Shown in pieces: positions 24,857-32,611 of a DNA stretch of 61,817 nucleotides (position 1 is its first letter; the number at the start of each line of letters is the position of its first letter). The notes beneath the pieces were generated by a model, which did not search any database, was not told the DNA's origin, and saw only the letters and a program-made list of their open reading frames with translations. The position numbers and the translations under genes are program-made. Origin of the DNA: Methylobacterium variabile (lineage in GTDB: Bacteria; Pseudomonadota; Alphaproteobacteria; Rhizobiales; Beijerinckiaceae); assembly GCF_001043975.1 (NCBI RefSeq), contig NZ_LABY01000150.1, positions 1 to 61,817 on the forward strand. Direction: 5' to 3'.

Positions 24857-25461
24857 CCCATGGGGCGGTGGATGCGGGTCGGGCGCTGACCACGATCGAG
24901 CTTTGCGACCATAGGCGTGCCGCCGATGGACGAGGCCGGCGCCTGGAGCATGCTCCGACGGAGCGGATACCGGTTCGTCGAACAAGAATTAGCACAATCA
25001 AAGATCCAGAGCCGCGCCCGGTGCCGGCACCACGGTACACGACAGCCGGCAAAGGCCGAACTTGTCAGTGGACGTTCGTCGTGGGCCCACCCTTTCCCGG
25101 ATCTCCTTCCACTTCGTTGCAGTCGTCCGGGAAAGGGAGATGCTTACGAAGCCCAGCAGCCCGTGCGACACGCCTGAGCCACCGTGTCGTGTCCCGTGTG
25201 CCAGCGCGATCGGGCTCTGCTTCCGGCCGGCGACCGGAAGGCCCGGTCGCCCCGCAGGCTCGTGATCTCGTCGATACATGCCGAGCCAGAGTGTCGCTCC
25301 TTGCCCGACACGATCGTCGGGCCAGGCGTTGCGGCTGCATCGACATGATGCGGGCGGCCGGAAGAGCACGTCGCGGTTCGCCCTGCCATCCTCCTGGCGA
25401 GCCGGAGCGGCCGCAGCGGCACGCCGTTGCTCGTCCTTCTGGAATTCAGATATATGAACGG
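24857..25461. other. 605-bp non-coding stretch before the IclR gene
   Basis: The reading frame of the IclR gene stays open back to 24868, but the first 198 codons are Arg/Pro-rich, lack a family pattern and are antisense-like, so I treat them as non-coding. The stretch contains a copy of the dispersed hairpin repeat (25076-25148) and, at its end, the IclR promoter region (about 25430-25461, A+T-rich TATATGA). Nothing else is recognised. Confidence 0.6.
25076..25148. repeat. Dispersed hairpin repeat, copy 1 (paired cores)
   Basis: Two inverted copies of a core occur: CCCTTTCCCGG at 25090-25100 and CCGGGAAAGGG at 25127-25137, each flanked by TTCGT/ACGAA-type sequence (TTCGTCGTGGGCC on the left, TGCTTACGAAG on the right). 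The right copy, read in reverse, continues as ACGACTGCAACG, matching copies at 35060 and 49575. The architecture resembles paired REP/REPIN elements. Confidence 0.7.
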
Positions 25462-26247
25462 ATGAGCCGCGATGCCGATCACACCCCTGCGACCGTCAAA
25501 TCCGCCGACCGCGTGCTGACCTTGTTCGAGTTGCTTGGCACCGGCAGCCGGGAGATGTCGCATACGGACATCGCGGCCGCGCTCGACATCCCGAAGAGCA
25601 GCCTGACGCAGCTCTTGAAGAACCTCGTCGGGCGCGGCTGGCTCGCCTACTCGCCGGGCACGAAGGGGTACTCTCTCGGGGACGCCTTCACCAGGCTGGC
25701 GCGTCGCGCGGGTCGGGCGCGCGATCTCGTCGAGTGCGCCGGACCGGTGCTCACGGAACTGACGGCCCGCACCTCGGAGTCGAGCGCGATGAACGTGCTC
25801 AAGGACGACAAGGCCGAGGTGGTGGCGACGGTGCTCGGCCCGCAGCGGCTGGTGTCGCACATGCGGCTCGGCGACGTGGCTCCGCTCTACGCGACCTCCG
25901 GCGGAAAGGTCATCCTCGCCTATCTCTCGCCGGAGCTGCAGGAACAGTACCTGAGCCGGGTGGCGTTCGTCCGGGCGACCCCCACCACCATCCACTCCGC
26001 ACAGGCGCTCCGCGAACAGCTGCACGAGATCAGGCGGCAGGGCGTCGCCTTCTCGTTCGAGGAGTGGACGCCCGGGATCACCGGCGCCGCGCGCCCGGTC
26101 CTGTCCCGGTCCGGCGAGGTGATCGCCTCGATCAACGTCGCGGTCCCGTCCGTCCGCTTCGACGACAAGCTGCGCAAGAAGATCGCCGCCGCGCTGCTCT
26201 GGGCCGTCGAGGCGGTGCAGAGCGAGTTGTGGCAGGACGCGGCCTGA
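25462..26247 (+). CDS. IclR-family transcriptional regulator
   Basis: A 261-aa IclR regulator starting at ATG 25462 (MSRDADHTPATVKSADRVL). The N-terminal winged helix-turn-helix covers about 12-75 (TDIAAALDIPKSSLTQLLKNLVGRGWL), and the effector domain follows with SSAMNVLKDDKAEVVATVLG, a central YATSGGKVILAYL and the closing VAVPSVRFDD. It is the first gene of a cluster with a TIM-barrel enzyme, a SnoaL-like protein, an oxidoreductase and an MFS permease. Three promoters there share a palindrome (27905, 28130 and, imperfectly, 29476), which I propose as its operator. Confidence 0.9.
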   Translation: MSRDADHTPATVKSADRVLTLFELLGTGSREMSHTDIAAALDIPKSSLTQLLKNLVGRGWLAYSPGTKGYSLGDAFTRLARRAGRARDLVECAGPVLTELTARTSESSAMNVLKDDKAEVVATVLGPQRLVSHMRLGDVAPLYATSGGKVILAYLSPELQEQYLSRVAFVRATPTTIHSAQALREQLHEIRRQGVAFSFEEWTPGITGAARPVLSRSGEVIASINVAVPSVRFDDKLRKKIAAALLWAVEAVQSELWQDAA

Positions 26248-26284
26248 CGACACGGTGACGGATTTGGTCGAGGCCCCGCGTGCC

Positions 26285-27091
26285 TCAGCGGCCGAGACGT
26301 GCCAGCAAGCTCCGGCTGGCCGCGAAGGCCGCCTTCGCGCGCGCGGCGGGAGGCAGGCCGGCCGCGGCGGCCGATGGCGCCTCGACGGCGGTGACGACGT
26401 CCGGCGGCACGGCTTGGAGGAGGGCCATGAGCGGCAGCCCGCCCTCGCCCGGAAGTAGCCGGCCGCCGCGCGCCTCGTCCCGCAACGCCGCGGGCGCCGG
26501 GATCGTGGCCGGGGCGTCGCAGAGATGGACGAGGCTGAACAGCCCGGGATCGTAGCGGGCGAGATCGGACGGGCTGCTTCCCGACCGGCTCAGATGCAGT
26601 GCGTCGACGAGGATGCCCGCGTCGGCCGGCTTCACCTGGGTCAGCAGCGCGTGGGCGTCGCCGAGCGTCCGGACCTGCGTGTAGGGCAGGAATTCCAGCA
26701 TGACGCGCAGGCCGCACCGGGCGGCCGCCTCGCAGAGGTGCCCGAGATTGTCGACCAGGCGCGAGTCGTCGGGGTCGTTGCCCGAGACGATGACCGAGCG
26801 CGCACCGAGTGCCGCAGCGACCTCCAGAACCGGCGCGAGATCCGTCACCCGGGTCTCCGGCGTGATCCAGATCGCCTCGACGTCCAGGAGCGCCACGGCG
26901 CGCGCCCGCAGCCGCTCCCGGATCGCGCGCTGCAGGGCGGCGTCGCCGACGACCGGAACGATGGGCGCCGCTCCGGGTGGCGCGACGAGCCGCAGGCCGA
27001 CCCCGTCGAACCCGGCATCGGCCGCGACATCGATCAGTGCGAGTGGATCGGCATCGATCACGGTGAAATGCGCGAGCGACAGCGGGGACAT
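26285..27091 (-). CDS. Sugar phosphate isomerase/epimerase-like TIM-barrel protein
   Basis: A 268-aa AP-endonuclease-2-like TIM barrel. I start at 27091 because GGAGGAAGG precedes that ATG; the open frame further upstream only translates a tandem repeat. Metal-site features of the family are Glu in MLEFLPYTQVRTL, the GILVDALHLSRSG strand with Asp and His, and HLCDAP. Members include sugar isomerases, hydroxypyruvate isomerase and 3-dehydroshikimate dehydratases; the neighbours (Gfo/Idh oxidoreductase and an aromatic-acid-type MFS) would fit a polyol or quinate/shikimate-like substrate, but the reaction is not determinable from sequence. Confidence 0.82.
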   Translation of the reverse strand: MSPLSLAHFTVIDADPLALIDVAADAGFDGVGLRLVAPPGAAPIVPVVGDAALQRAIRERLRARAVALLDVEAIWITPETRVTDLAPVLEVAAALGARSVIVSGNDPDDSRLVDNLGHLCEAAARCGLRVMLEFLPYTQVRTLGDAHALLTQVKPADAGILVDALHLSRSGSSPSDLARYDPGLFSLVHLCDAPATIPAPAALRDEARGGRLLPGEGGLPLMALLQAVPPDVVTAVEAPSAAAAGLPPAARAKAAFAASRSLLARLGR

Positions 27092-27164
27092 CGGATCCTT
27101 CCTCCGCGAATCTTGAGCGACCGCCCCGAGGCGGGACCTCGCGTGCGGGCGCCCGGATCCGCCC

Positions 27165-27249
27165 TCGCCTCCAAGGCCCCTTCGCCTCCAAGGCCCCTTC
27201 GCCTCCAAGGCCCCTTCGCCTCCAAGGCCCTCCCGCCTCCAAGGCCCCC
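27165..27249. repeat. 17-bp tandem repeat, five copies
   Basis: Five head-to-tail units of TCGCCTCCAAGGCCCCT start at 27165, 27182, 27199, 27216 and 27233; the first three are identical and the last two differ by one to three bases. The array fills half of the gap between the SnoaL-like gene and the TIM-barrel gene, ending 15 bp short of the SnoaL stop. A unit of 17 bp cannot keep a frame, so it is non-coding. Confidence 0.9.
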
Positions 27250-27264
27250 TCGGCTGCGGGACCA

Positions 27265-27897
27265 TCAGAGCGCCAGCGGCTCGCCCCGTAGCCAAGCCTC
27301 ACCATGGCGGTAGAGCGCCGCGACCTCCGGTCCTGCCAATCCCGGCATGCTCCGCTTGACCGTGTAGCCGATGCGCGATTGCAGGTAGGCGAGGTGGCGG
27401 TAGCCTTCGGGAAAACTCGCGAGCAGCGCGTGATCGAGTACCGGCACGGCACCCGGCGTCACCGGGTCCATGCGGTCCTTCTCGTAGATTGGTTGACGCA
27501 ATACGATCCCCCAGCGCCCCTGCCGTTTGCGCAGAAAATCGTAGAATCGGCCGGTACAGACGACGTCGACCAGCACACCCTCGACCTGGGCGCGTTGCGA
27601 GATCGTCATCTTCGTCTGTGAGATCGCGCGCTCCCCGGCGAGATCGATCGAGATACCGCCGAGAAAATGCAGAATATTGACGCCCTTGGCGAAGCCCGCC
27701 TGGCTCATGGCAATGAACTCGTCGGCGGTGCCCTGCGTCCAGGTCGCCATCATGCGGCCCTCCGGGTCCCACACCGTGCGGAACCGCTCCCAGTCGCCCG
27801 CATCCCGCCAGACGACCCAGTCCTGCAGGAGGTCGCGGATCTGACTGCGATCCGCAGCCTCGCTCTCGGGCCCATGCTCGACGACGCTCATCCGCAT
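27265..27897 (-). CDS. SnoaL-like (NTF2-fold) protein
   Basis: A 210-aa protein (208 aa from the second ATG at 27891) with an NTF2/SnoaL_4-type cone: SQIRDLLQDWVVWRDAGDWERFRTVW at 18-43 is the usual first helix pair with the Trp-rich pocket, followed by GRMMATWTQG and VVCTGRFYDFLRKRQGRWGI. Such folds act as small hydratases, isomerases or binding proteins in catabolic clusters. The C-terminal 60 residues extend beyond the minimal fold. It is divergent from the oxidoreductase at 28308, with two matching palindromes in the gap. Specific activity is unknown. Confidence 0.8.
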   Translation of the reverse strand: MRMSVVEHGPESEAADRSQIRDLLQDWVVWRDAGDWERFRTVWDPEGRMMATWTQGTADEFIAMSQAGFAKGVNILHFLGGISIDLAGERAISQTKMTISQRAQVEGVLVDVVCTGRFYDFLRKRQGRWGIVLRQPIYEKDRMDPVTPGAVPVLDHALLASFPEGYRHLAYLQSRIGYTVKRSMPGLAGPEVAALYRHGEAWLRGEPLAL

Positions 27898-27904
27898 CCC
27901 TCAA

Positions 27905-27922
27905 AGTTCTGATGTAAGAACT
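27905..27922. promoter_or_regulatory. Operator-like palindrome upstream of the SnoaL gene
   Basis: AGTTCT (27905-27910) and AGAACT (27917-27922) form a perfect inverted repeat with a 6-base spacer, eight bases upstream of the leftward start. The same layout (GTTCY-N6-RGAAC) recurs at 28130 near the divergent gene. I propose it as an IclR-type binding site. Confidence 0.55.
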
Positions 27923-28129
27923 ATTCCTATATGTGATATGCGCGATCGCCTCTGTCAATGCGGTCGGGCCTGCCTAACGTCCGCTCCACGGGTGTGGCTG
28001 CTTCCCCCCTCTGCTCGAGAGCCTCAGGGCAAAAGCGACACGGCAAGCGCGCCAGGGCGTGCCGCATCTCTCCTGCCCGGCAGGGGCCGTTGCTGCTTGG
28101 CGGCGAGTGTCACAACACGTCTTGACGAT

Positions 28130-28149
28130 CTGTTCCTCAAATGGAACAG
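28130..28149. promoter_or_regulatory. Operator-like palindrome upstream of the oxidoreductase gene
   Basis: CTGTTCC (28130-28136) and GGAACAG (28143-28149) are perfect 7-bp arms with a 6-base spacer, about 160 bp upstream of the GTG start at 28308. It shares half-site and spacing with the site at 27905, so one dimeric regulator probably reads both. The rest of the 410-bp divergent gap shows no gene. Confidence 0.6.
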
Positions 28150-28307
28150 TTTAAGAATGGAAACCAACTTCACGGCTGGGTACCTCGCGTGAGCGAGCCG
28201 CCAGACGGCTTCGAGACGTGCCGACAGGACGTGCGCCGCGCCACCCCGCCTATGCCTCGATCCACGTCAAGGCGGCCGTAGCGCCGTTATCGAGAAGGAA
28301 ACGTCAC

Positions 28308-29375
28308 GTGAGGACGCCACGCACGCTTCACATCGGCATCGTCGGCCTCGGCGCGATCGGTCGAACCCACGCCAGGGTTCTGCGCACCGTGGATCCGACC
28401 GTCGTCCTGTCGGCCGCCGACCCGGGCACAGGGGCCGCGGCGACGGCGGGGAGCCTCGGCATCACGCATTACGGCGATCTCGACGGCATGCTCGACGCCG
28501 CGCGGCTGGATGCCGTGGTGGTGGCCGCCCCGACCGATGATCACCTGGCGATCGCGTCGGCGTGCATCGCACGGGGCATTCCCGTTCTCGTCGAGAAGCC
28601 CATCGCCACGAACGTCGCCGATGCCGCACTCCTGACGCGCCGCGCCGCCGATGCGGGTGTGCCACTCCTGGTCGGTCATCACCGCCGCTACAATCCCGTC
28701 GTGCAGGACGCGGCCCGTCACGTGGCCGGAGGCGAGATCGGACGTGTCACGGCCGTGACGGTGATGTACGCGTCGCGCAAGCCCGACCCGTATTTCGACA
28801 TCCCGTGGCACCGCGAGCCGCAGGGCGGCGGTCCGATCCTGATCAACCTGATCCACGAGATCGACCAGCTGCGATTCATCCTGGGTGAGATCGTCAGCGT
28901 CCAGGCCATCGCCTCGTCGAACGTCCGGCAACTCCCGGTCGAGGACACTGCGGTCGTGCTGCTGCGCTTCGCCTCGGGCGCGCTCGGAACGATCACGCTC
29001 TCCGACTGCGTCGCTTCACCGTGGTCCTACGACCTCGTGTCGGGCGAGTTCGACCTGATCGCGGATCGTCCCGGACTGATCGGCCGCGGGACCGACGACA
29101 CGCATTTCATCATGGGAACCGAGGGATCGCTGACCCTCCCGCGGCTGCGGCGCTTCCGCTTCGGCGGCGAGCCCGGATGGCATCAGCCGCTGGAAGTGCG
29201 CGAGGCGGGCCGGGTCGGCGCCAACGTCTACGCCCTCCAGGCCGCTCATTTCCTCGACGTCGTGAGCGGCGCGGCCTCGCCGCGCGTCACGGGTGAAGAC
29301 GCGACCCGTTCCCTGGCCGTGACGCTGGCGATCAAGGAGGCGGCCGCGACGGGCCGCAAGGTCCCGGTGCCCTAA
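28308..29375 (+). CDS. Gfo/Idh/MocA-family NAD(P)-dependent oxidoreductase
   Basis: A 355-aa dehydrogenase from a GTG at 28308 preceded by GAAGGAAA; the open frame upstream lacks family features. The Rossmann loop is GIVGLGAIGRTHA (10-22), and the catalytic EKP motif is at 96-98 (VEKPIATN) with Lys97. The C-terminal sheet contains WHREPQGGGPILINLIHEIDQLRFILG, where the His of the DxxxH motif binds substrate. The family oxidises cyclic polyols, sugars and related compounds. It lies before the MFS permease and shares a palindromic operator with the divergent SnoaL gene. Confidence 0.9.
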   Translation: MRTPRTLHIGIVGLGAIGRTHARVLRTVDPTVVLSAADPGTGAAATAGSLGITHYGDLDGMLDAARLDAVVVAAPTDDHLAIASACIARGIPVLVEKPIATNVADAALLTRRAADAGVPLLVGHHRRYNPVVQDAARHVAGGEIGRVTAVTVMYASRKPDPYFDIPWHREPQGGGPILINLIHEIDQLRFILGEIVSVQAIASSNVRQLPVEDTAVVLLRFASGALGTITLSDCVASPWSYDLVSGEFDLIADRPGLIGRGTDDTHFIMGTEGSLTLPRLRRFRFGGEPGWHQPLEVREAGRVGANVYALQAAHFLDVVSGAASPRVTGEDATRSLAVTLAIKEAAATGRKVPVP

Positions 29376-29475
29376 GGCGTCGTCCCGTCAACCTGACGCC
29401 CATCGCGCCGGTGGCCCAGGCGCGAGCCGGCGCTCCGATCGGCATGCTCACGATCACGGCAAGTCGTATCCGCCG

Positions 29476-29491
29476 GTTCTCATAATAGATT
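29476..29491. promoter_or_regulatory. Imperfect third copy of the GTTCY-N6-RGAAC site
   Basis: GTTCT (29476-29480), six bases, then AGATT (29487-29491) keeps the left half and spacing of the palindromes at 27905 and 28130 but matches the right half at only three of five bases. It lies 17 bp upstream of the MFS start. Weak by itself. Confidence 0.3.
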
Positions 29492-29507
29492 GGGAGGATA
29501 ATCCGTT

Positions 29508-30869
29508 ATGGCGGTATCAGCGTGCATCGATATTCAGGATTTCGTCGACCAGCGTCGCGTCGGGCGATTCCAGTGGCGGGTCTTCGCCCTGTGTCTCGGC
29601 GTGCTCGTCCTCGACGGGCTCGACGTCGCGGCCGTCGGCTTCATCGCGCCCGCGCTCACTCACGCCTGGGGCATCTCGCGCGAGGCCCTGGGACCGGCTC
29701 TCGTCGCCGGGCTGCTCGGCATGGCCCTGGGCGCGATCGCCGGCGGCCCCGCGGCCGACCGCTTCGGGCGACGACGCGTCATCATCGCCGCCATGCTGGT
29801 CTTCGGCGTGATGAGCCTGGTCTCGGCCCTGAGCACCGGTGTCTGGGAACTCGCTCTGTTCCGCTTCCTGACGGGGCTGGGCCTCGGTGCGGCGCAACCG
29901 AATGCCGCGACGCTCGTCGCGGAATACGCCCCGCAGCGGCGGCGCTCCCTGTTCGTGTCGCTCCTCTACAGCGGCCTCACGCTCGGCGCCGCCGGCGGCG
30001 GATTCCTCAGTGCCGCGCTCGTCGGCCATTACGGCTGGCAGTCCGTCCTCGTGGTCGGCGGGATCCTCCCGATCCTGCTCGGGGTCGCCTGCATCGGGTT
30101 CCTGCCGGAGTCGATCCGGTTCCTGGCGCTGCGCCCCGAGCACCGCGCGGCCCTGATGACCGTCGTCAACCGTATCGCGCCCGGCGCGGCGGACGAGAGG
30201 ACTGTCTTCGTCATCTCCGAGCCGGTCGACCGACGGCGGAACGCCGTCGCCCTCATCGTGGCGCAGCCCAACCGGCTGCCGACACTGGCGCTGTGGGTCG
30301 GCTTGTTCATGAACCTGCTGACGGTCTACTGGCTCAACAGCTGGCTGCCCATCATGGTCCGGGATGCCGGTTTCAGCCTGTCGGAGGCGGCCGTGATCGG
30401 CGCCATGATGCAGGTCGGCGGGACTCTCGGGAACCTCACGATCGGATGGGGGATGGACCGTTTCGGGGGCCATGCGACGCTCGTCGGGATGCTGTGCGGC
30501 GCCGGGTTCTTCGCCCTGCTGGTCGGTGCGGCGCCGGCCGACGGCCATGTCCTGACGGCCCTGCTGTTCGGCCTGGGGTTCTGCATCAACTCGGCGAATA
30601 CGGGCTGGACCGCGCTCGCGGCGGCGTTCTACCCGACCGAGATGCGGGCCACCGGGATGAGCGTGATGACCGGCATCGGTCGCTTCGGCGCGATCTTCGG
30701 TGCCACGGTGGGCAGCCTCATCCTCGCCGGAGGCTGGAGCTTCGGTCAGATCTTCCTGGTGCTGACCGTGCCGATCGGCCTCGCGGCCGTCGCGGCGGCC
30801 ACCAAGGCGCGCACGACCGGTCACGCGCTGGCCGCCACCGGGCCGGTCGCGGTCGGCTCGACCCGCTGA
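29508..30869 (+). CDS. MFS transporter, aromatic acid:H+ symporter (AAHS) type
   Basis: A 453-aa, twelve-span permease of the AAHS group (relatives of 4-hydroxybenzoate, gallate and 3-hydroxyphenylpropionate carriers). The TM1 signature DGLDVAAVGFIAPAL (36-50) and the loop 2-3 motif GGPAADRFGRRR (79-90) are diagnostic; RFLTGLGLGAAQPNAATLVAEY is the TM4 block. A GGGAGG site precedes the ATG. It follows the oxidoreductase by 132 bp and likely imports the cluster's substrate, probably a carboxylated ring compound. Confidence 0.9.
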   Translation: MAVSACIDIQDFVDQRRVGRFQWRVFALCLGVLVLDGLDVAAVGFIAPALTHAWGISREALGPALVAGLLGMALGAIAGGPAADRFGRRRVIIAAMLVFGVMSLVSALSTGVWELALFRFLTGLGLGAAQPNAATLVAEYAPQRRRSLFVSLLYSGLTLGAAGGGFLSAALVGHYGWQSVLVVGGILPILLGVACIGFLPESIRFLALRPEHRAALMTVVNRIAPGAADERTVFVISEPVDRRRNAVALIVAQPNRLPTLALWVGLFMNLLTVYWLNSWLPIMVRDAGFSLSEAAVIGAMMQVGGTLGNLTIGWGMDRFGGHATLVGMLCGAGFFALLVGAAPADGHVLTALLFGLGFCINSANTGWTALAAAFYPTEMRATGMSVMTGIGRFGAIFGATVGSLILAGGWSFGQIFLVLTVPIGLAAVAAATKARTTGHALAATGPVAVGSTR

Positions 30870-30872
30870 TCC

Positions 30873-30894
30873 TCGAAGGGGAGGGGGCCTTCGA
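30873..30894. terminator. Hairpin between convergent MFS and TetR genes
   Basis: TCGAAGG (30873-30879) pairs with CCTTCGA (30888-30894) around an 8-base loop, directly after the MFS stop and between convergent genes. No T-run follows; a terminator by position. Confidence 0.45.
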
Positions 30895-30937
30895 CGACGG
30901 TGGCCTGCCCTTAGGGACGGTGTCGGGGAGGTCGGCC

Positions 30938-31603
30938 TCAGTCCTGCGCGGAGGGATGGCTGCTGCGCGAGCCCTTCCGCCCGTGCGGGCCGTGACCGGC
31001 CGTACCACCCCGTGGACGACGCACCCCGATCCCGGCCATGACCTGCGCGACAATGCCCTCGAGCGCGGCGCGGTCGGTGCCGTCGCGGGCCTGCACCGCG
31101 AGGCCCTGCAGCACGGCGGCGAGGTAGTCCGCCATCGCGCTCGCCTCCGGCGGGGTGAGCCAGCGGGCTAGGCTTCGGTCGATGGCATCCCGCATCGCGC
31201 GCCGCCGAGCCAGGAGATCGCGCGCCAGGTCGCCGTGCTCGGCCGCACACTGGACCAGGCCGGACGAGATCATGCAGCCGCGCTCGCCATCCGGATCGCT
31301 GATCGCCCGCACGGCCGCCCGCAGGAGCCCGCCGACCGCCTCCTCCAGGGTCTTCGCCTCGCCGAGGCCGTCGAGGGCGCCCGGGCGCAGCGCGTAGCGG
31401 TCGAGCGCCTCGCGGAAGAGCCCGGCCTTGCTGCCGAAGGCGGCGTAGAGGCTCGGCGGCGCGATCCCGATCGCGGCGGTCAGGTCCGCGACCGAAACGC
31501 CCTCGTAACCGTGCCGCCAGAACAGGCGCATCGCCGTCTCGACGGCGCCGTCCCGGTCGAAGCTGCGCGGGCCCCTTCGCCCGTCGCGGACCTTTTTATC
31601 CAT
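30938..31603 (-). CDS. TetR-family repressor of the divergent hydrolase gene
   Basis: A 221-aa TetR/AcrR-type repressor starting at ATG 31603. The N-terminal helix-turn-helix is at about 20-62 (VETAMRLFWRHGYEGVSVADLTAAIGIAPPSLYAAFGSKAGL split across two helices), with a ligand-binding C-terminal domain and an Arg/Gly-rich tail after about residue 195. Two copies of a TAGYGATCRCTA palindrome lie in the 76-bp gap to the divergent alpha/beta hydrolase, one touching its own start codon, so it very probably represses both itself and the hydrolase genes. Confidence 0.9.
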   Translation of the reverse strand: MDKKVRDGRRGPRSFDRDGAVETAMRLFWRHGYEGVSVADLTAAIGIAPPSLYAAFGSKAGLFREALDRYALRPGALDGLGEAKTLEEAVGGLLRAAVRAISDPDGERGCMISSGLVQCAAEHGDLARDLLARRRAMRDAIDRSLARWLTPPEASAMADYLAAVLQGLAVQARDGTDRAALEGIVAQVMAGIGVRRPRGGTAGHGPHGRKGSRSSHPSAQD

Positions 31604-31614
31604 AGCGATCACTA
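31603..31614. promoter_or_regulatory. TetR operator 1
   Basis: TAGCGATCACTA, a near-perfect palindrome, directly abuts the TetR start codon; a repressor bound here would block its own promoter. The identical sequence recurs 49 bp away at 31652. Confidence 0.75.
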
Positions 31615-31651
31615 AAGTCCCCTTGACCGGTCCGCACAAGCGGATATCGTT

Positions 31652-31663
31652 TAGCGATCACTA
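31652..31663. promoter_or_regulatory. TetR operator 2
   Basis: A second exact copy of TAGCGATCACTA lies 17 bp upstream of the divergent hydrolase start. The 49-bp centre spacing (about 4.7 helical turns) allows both promoters to be controlled from the 76-bp gap. Confidence 0.75.
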
Positions 31664-31679
31664 CAAACAAGAGGCGACG

Positions 31680-32507
31680 ATGGTCCCTGCACCCAACGGC
31701 GAGCGCTTCGGCGTCCGTACCGTCGACGGGCTCGAGCTCGTGGCGGAGCGTCACGGCAATCATTCCGGTCCGGAGATCGTCCTGGTCCACGGGCTCGGCC
31801 AGAGCTGTCTCAGCTGGTCGCGGCAGACCGAAGGGCTCCTGGCCGAGACCTGTCACCTCGTGGCCTATGATCTGCGCGGGCACGGGAACTCGTCGAAGCC
31901 GGCCAGCGTCGCCGCCTATGAGGATGCCGCGCTCTGGGCCGCCGATCTCCACGCCGTGATCGAGGCCGCCGGGCTGCGCCGCCCGACCGTGGTCGGCTGG
32001 TCCCTCGGCGCGCTCATCGCCGGCCACTACCTGCAGCGCTATGGCCACGACCGCGTCGCGGCGGTCAACGTCGTCGGGGCGGTCACGAAGCTGGTGCCCG
32101 AGCTTCTCGGCGTCGCGGCCCTCGCGCACCGCGATCTGCTCGCGTCGCCCGACCTGGCAACGCGCAGCGACGCCATCGCCAGCTTCCTGTCGGCCTGCTT
32201 CGCCGTTCCTCCGCCCGAAGCCGAGTTTCGTCGCATGCTGGCCTTCAACGCCATGGTGCCGCGCGAGATGCATCAGGCCGTGGGACGCATCGGCCACGAG
32301 GGATTGGACGAGGCTTGGGCCGCGGTGCCGCGCCTGTTGGCGACCTGGGGCGACGAGGACCGGCACGTGCGTCGCGAGATGTCGACCCGCCTGCTCGCCC
32401 TCAACCCAGCCGCCCGCCTCTCCGTGTACGAGGGCGCCGCTCACGCTCCCTTCTACGAGCGCTCGGAACGCTTCAACCGCGAGCTCGCCGCCTTCGCGGC
32501 CGGCTGA
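31680..32507 (+). CDS. Alpha/beta hydrolase
   Basis: A 275-aa alpha/beta-fold hydrolase from ATG 31680; the upstream open frame crosses the operator and is not coding. The oxyanion HGLG is at 37-40, the nucleophile elbow GWSLG at 106-110 (Ser108), the acid is the Asp of TWGDEDRHV, and the His is in EGAAHAPFYE. With a serine nucleophile it is an esterase, lactonase or C-C hydrolase type (3-oxoadipate enol-lactonase-like), unlike the aspartate-type dehalogenase downstream. It is under the TetR operators. Confidence 0.88.
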   Translation: MVPAPNGERFGVRTVDGLELVAERHGNHSGPEIVLVHGLGQSCLSWSRQTEGLLAETCHLVAYDLRGHGNSSKPASVAAYEDAALWAADLHAVIEAAGLRRPTVVGWSLGALIAGHYLQRYGHDRVAAVNVVGAVTKLVPELLGVAALAHRDLLASPDLATRSDAIASFLSACFAVPPPEAEFRRMLAFNAMVPREMHQAVGRIGHEGLDEAWAAVPRLLATWGDEDRHVRREMSTRLLALNPAARLSVYEGAAHAPFYERSERFNRELAAFAAG

Positions 32508-32611
32508 GCGCGGGCGGCCGAACGGCACCTCTCCGACCGATGGCGGTGCCGCAGCTCTCACCGTCCCGCGGACCCGGTCCCGGTTGCGCTCTCGAGCAGG
32601 ATCTCTCCCCG

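Noticed and set aside
24868..25461. N-terminal extension of the IclR regulator (198 extra codons)
   Set aside because: The extension crosses a dispersed repeat, has no domain and would make the protein far longer than the family; the ATG at 25462 gives the normal length.
27161..27253. CRISPR array at the 17-bp repeats
   Set aside because: Units are directly adjacent without spacers and too short; no cas genes are in the window.
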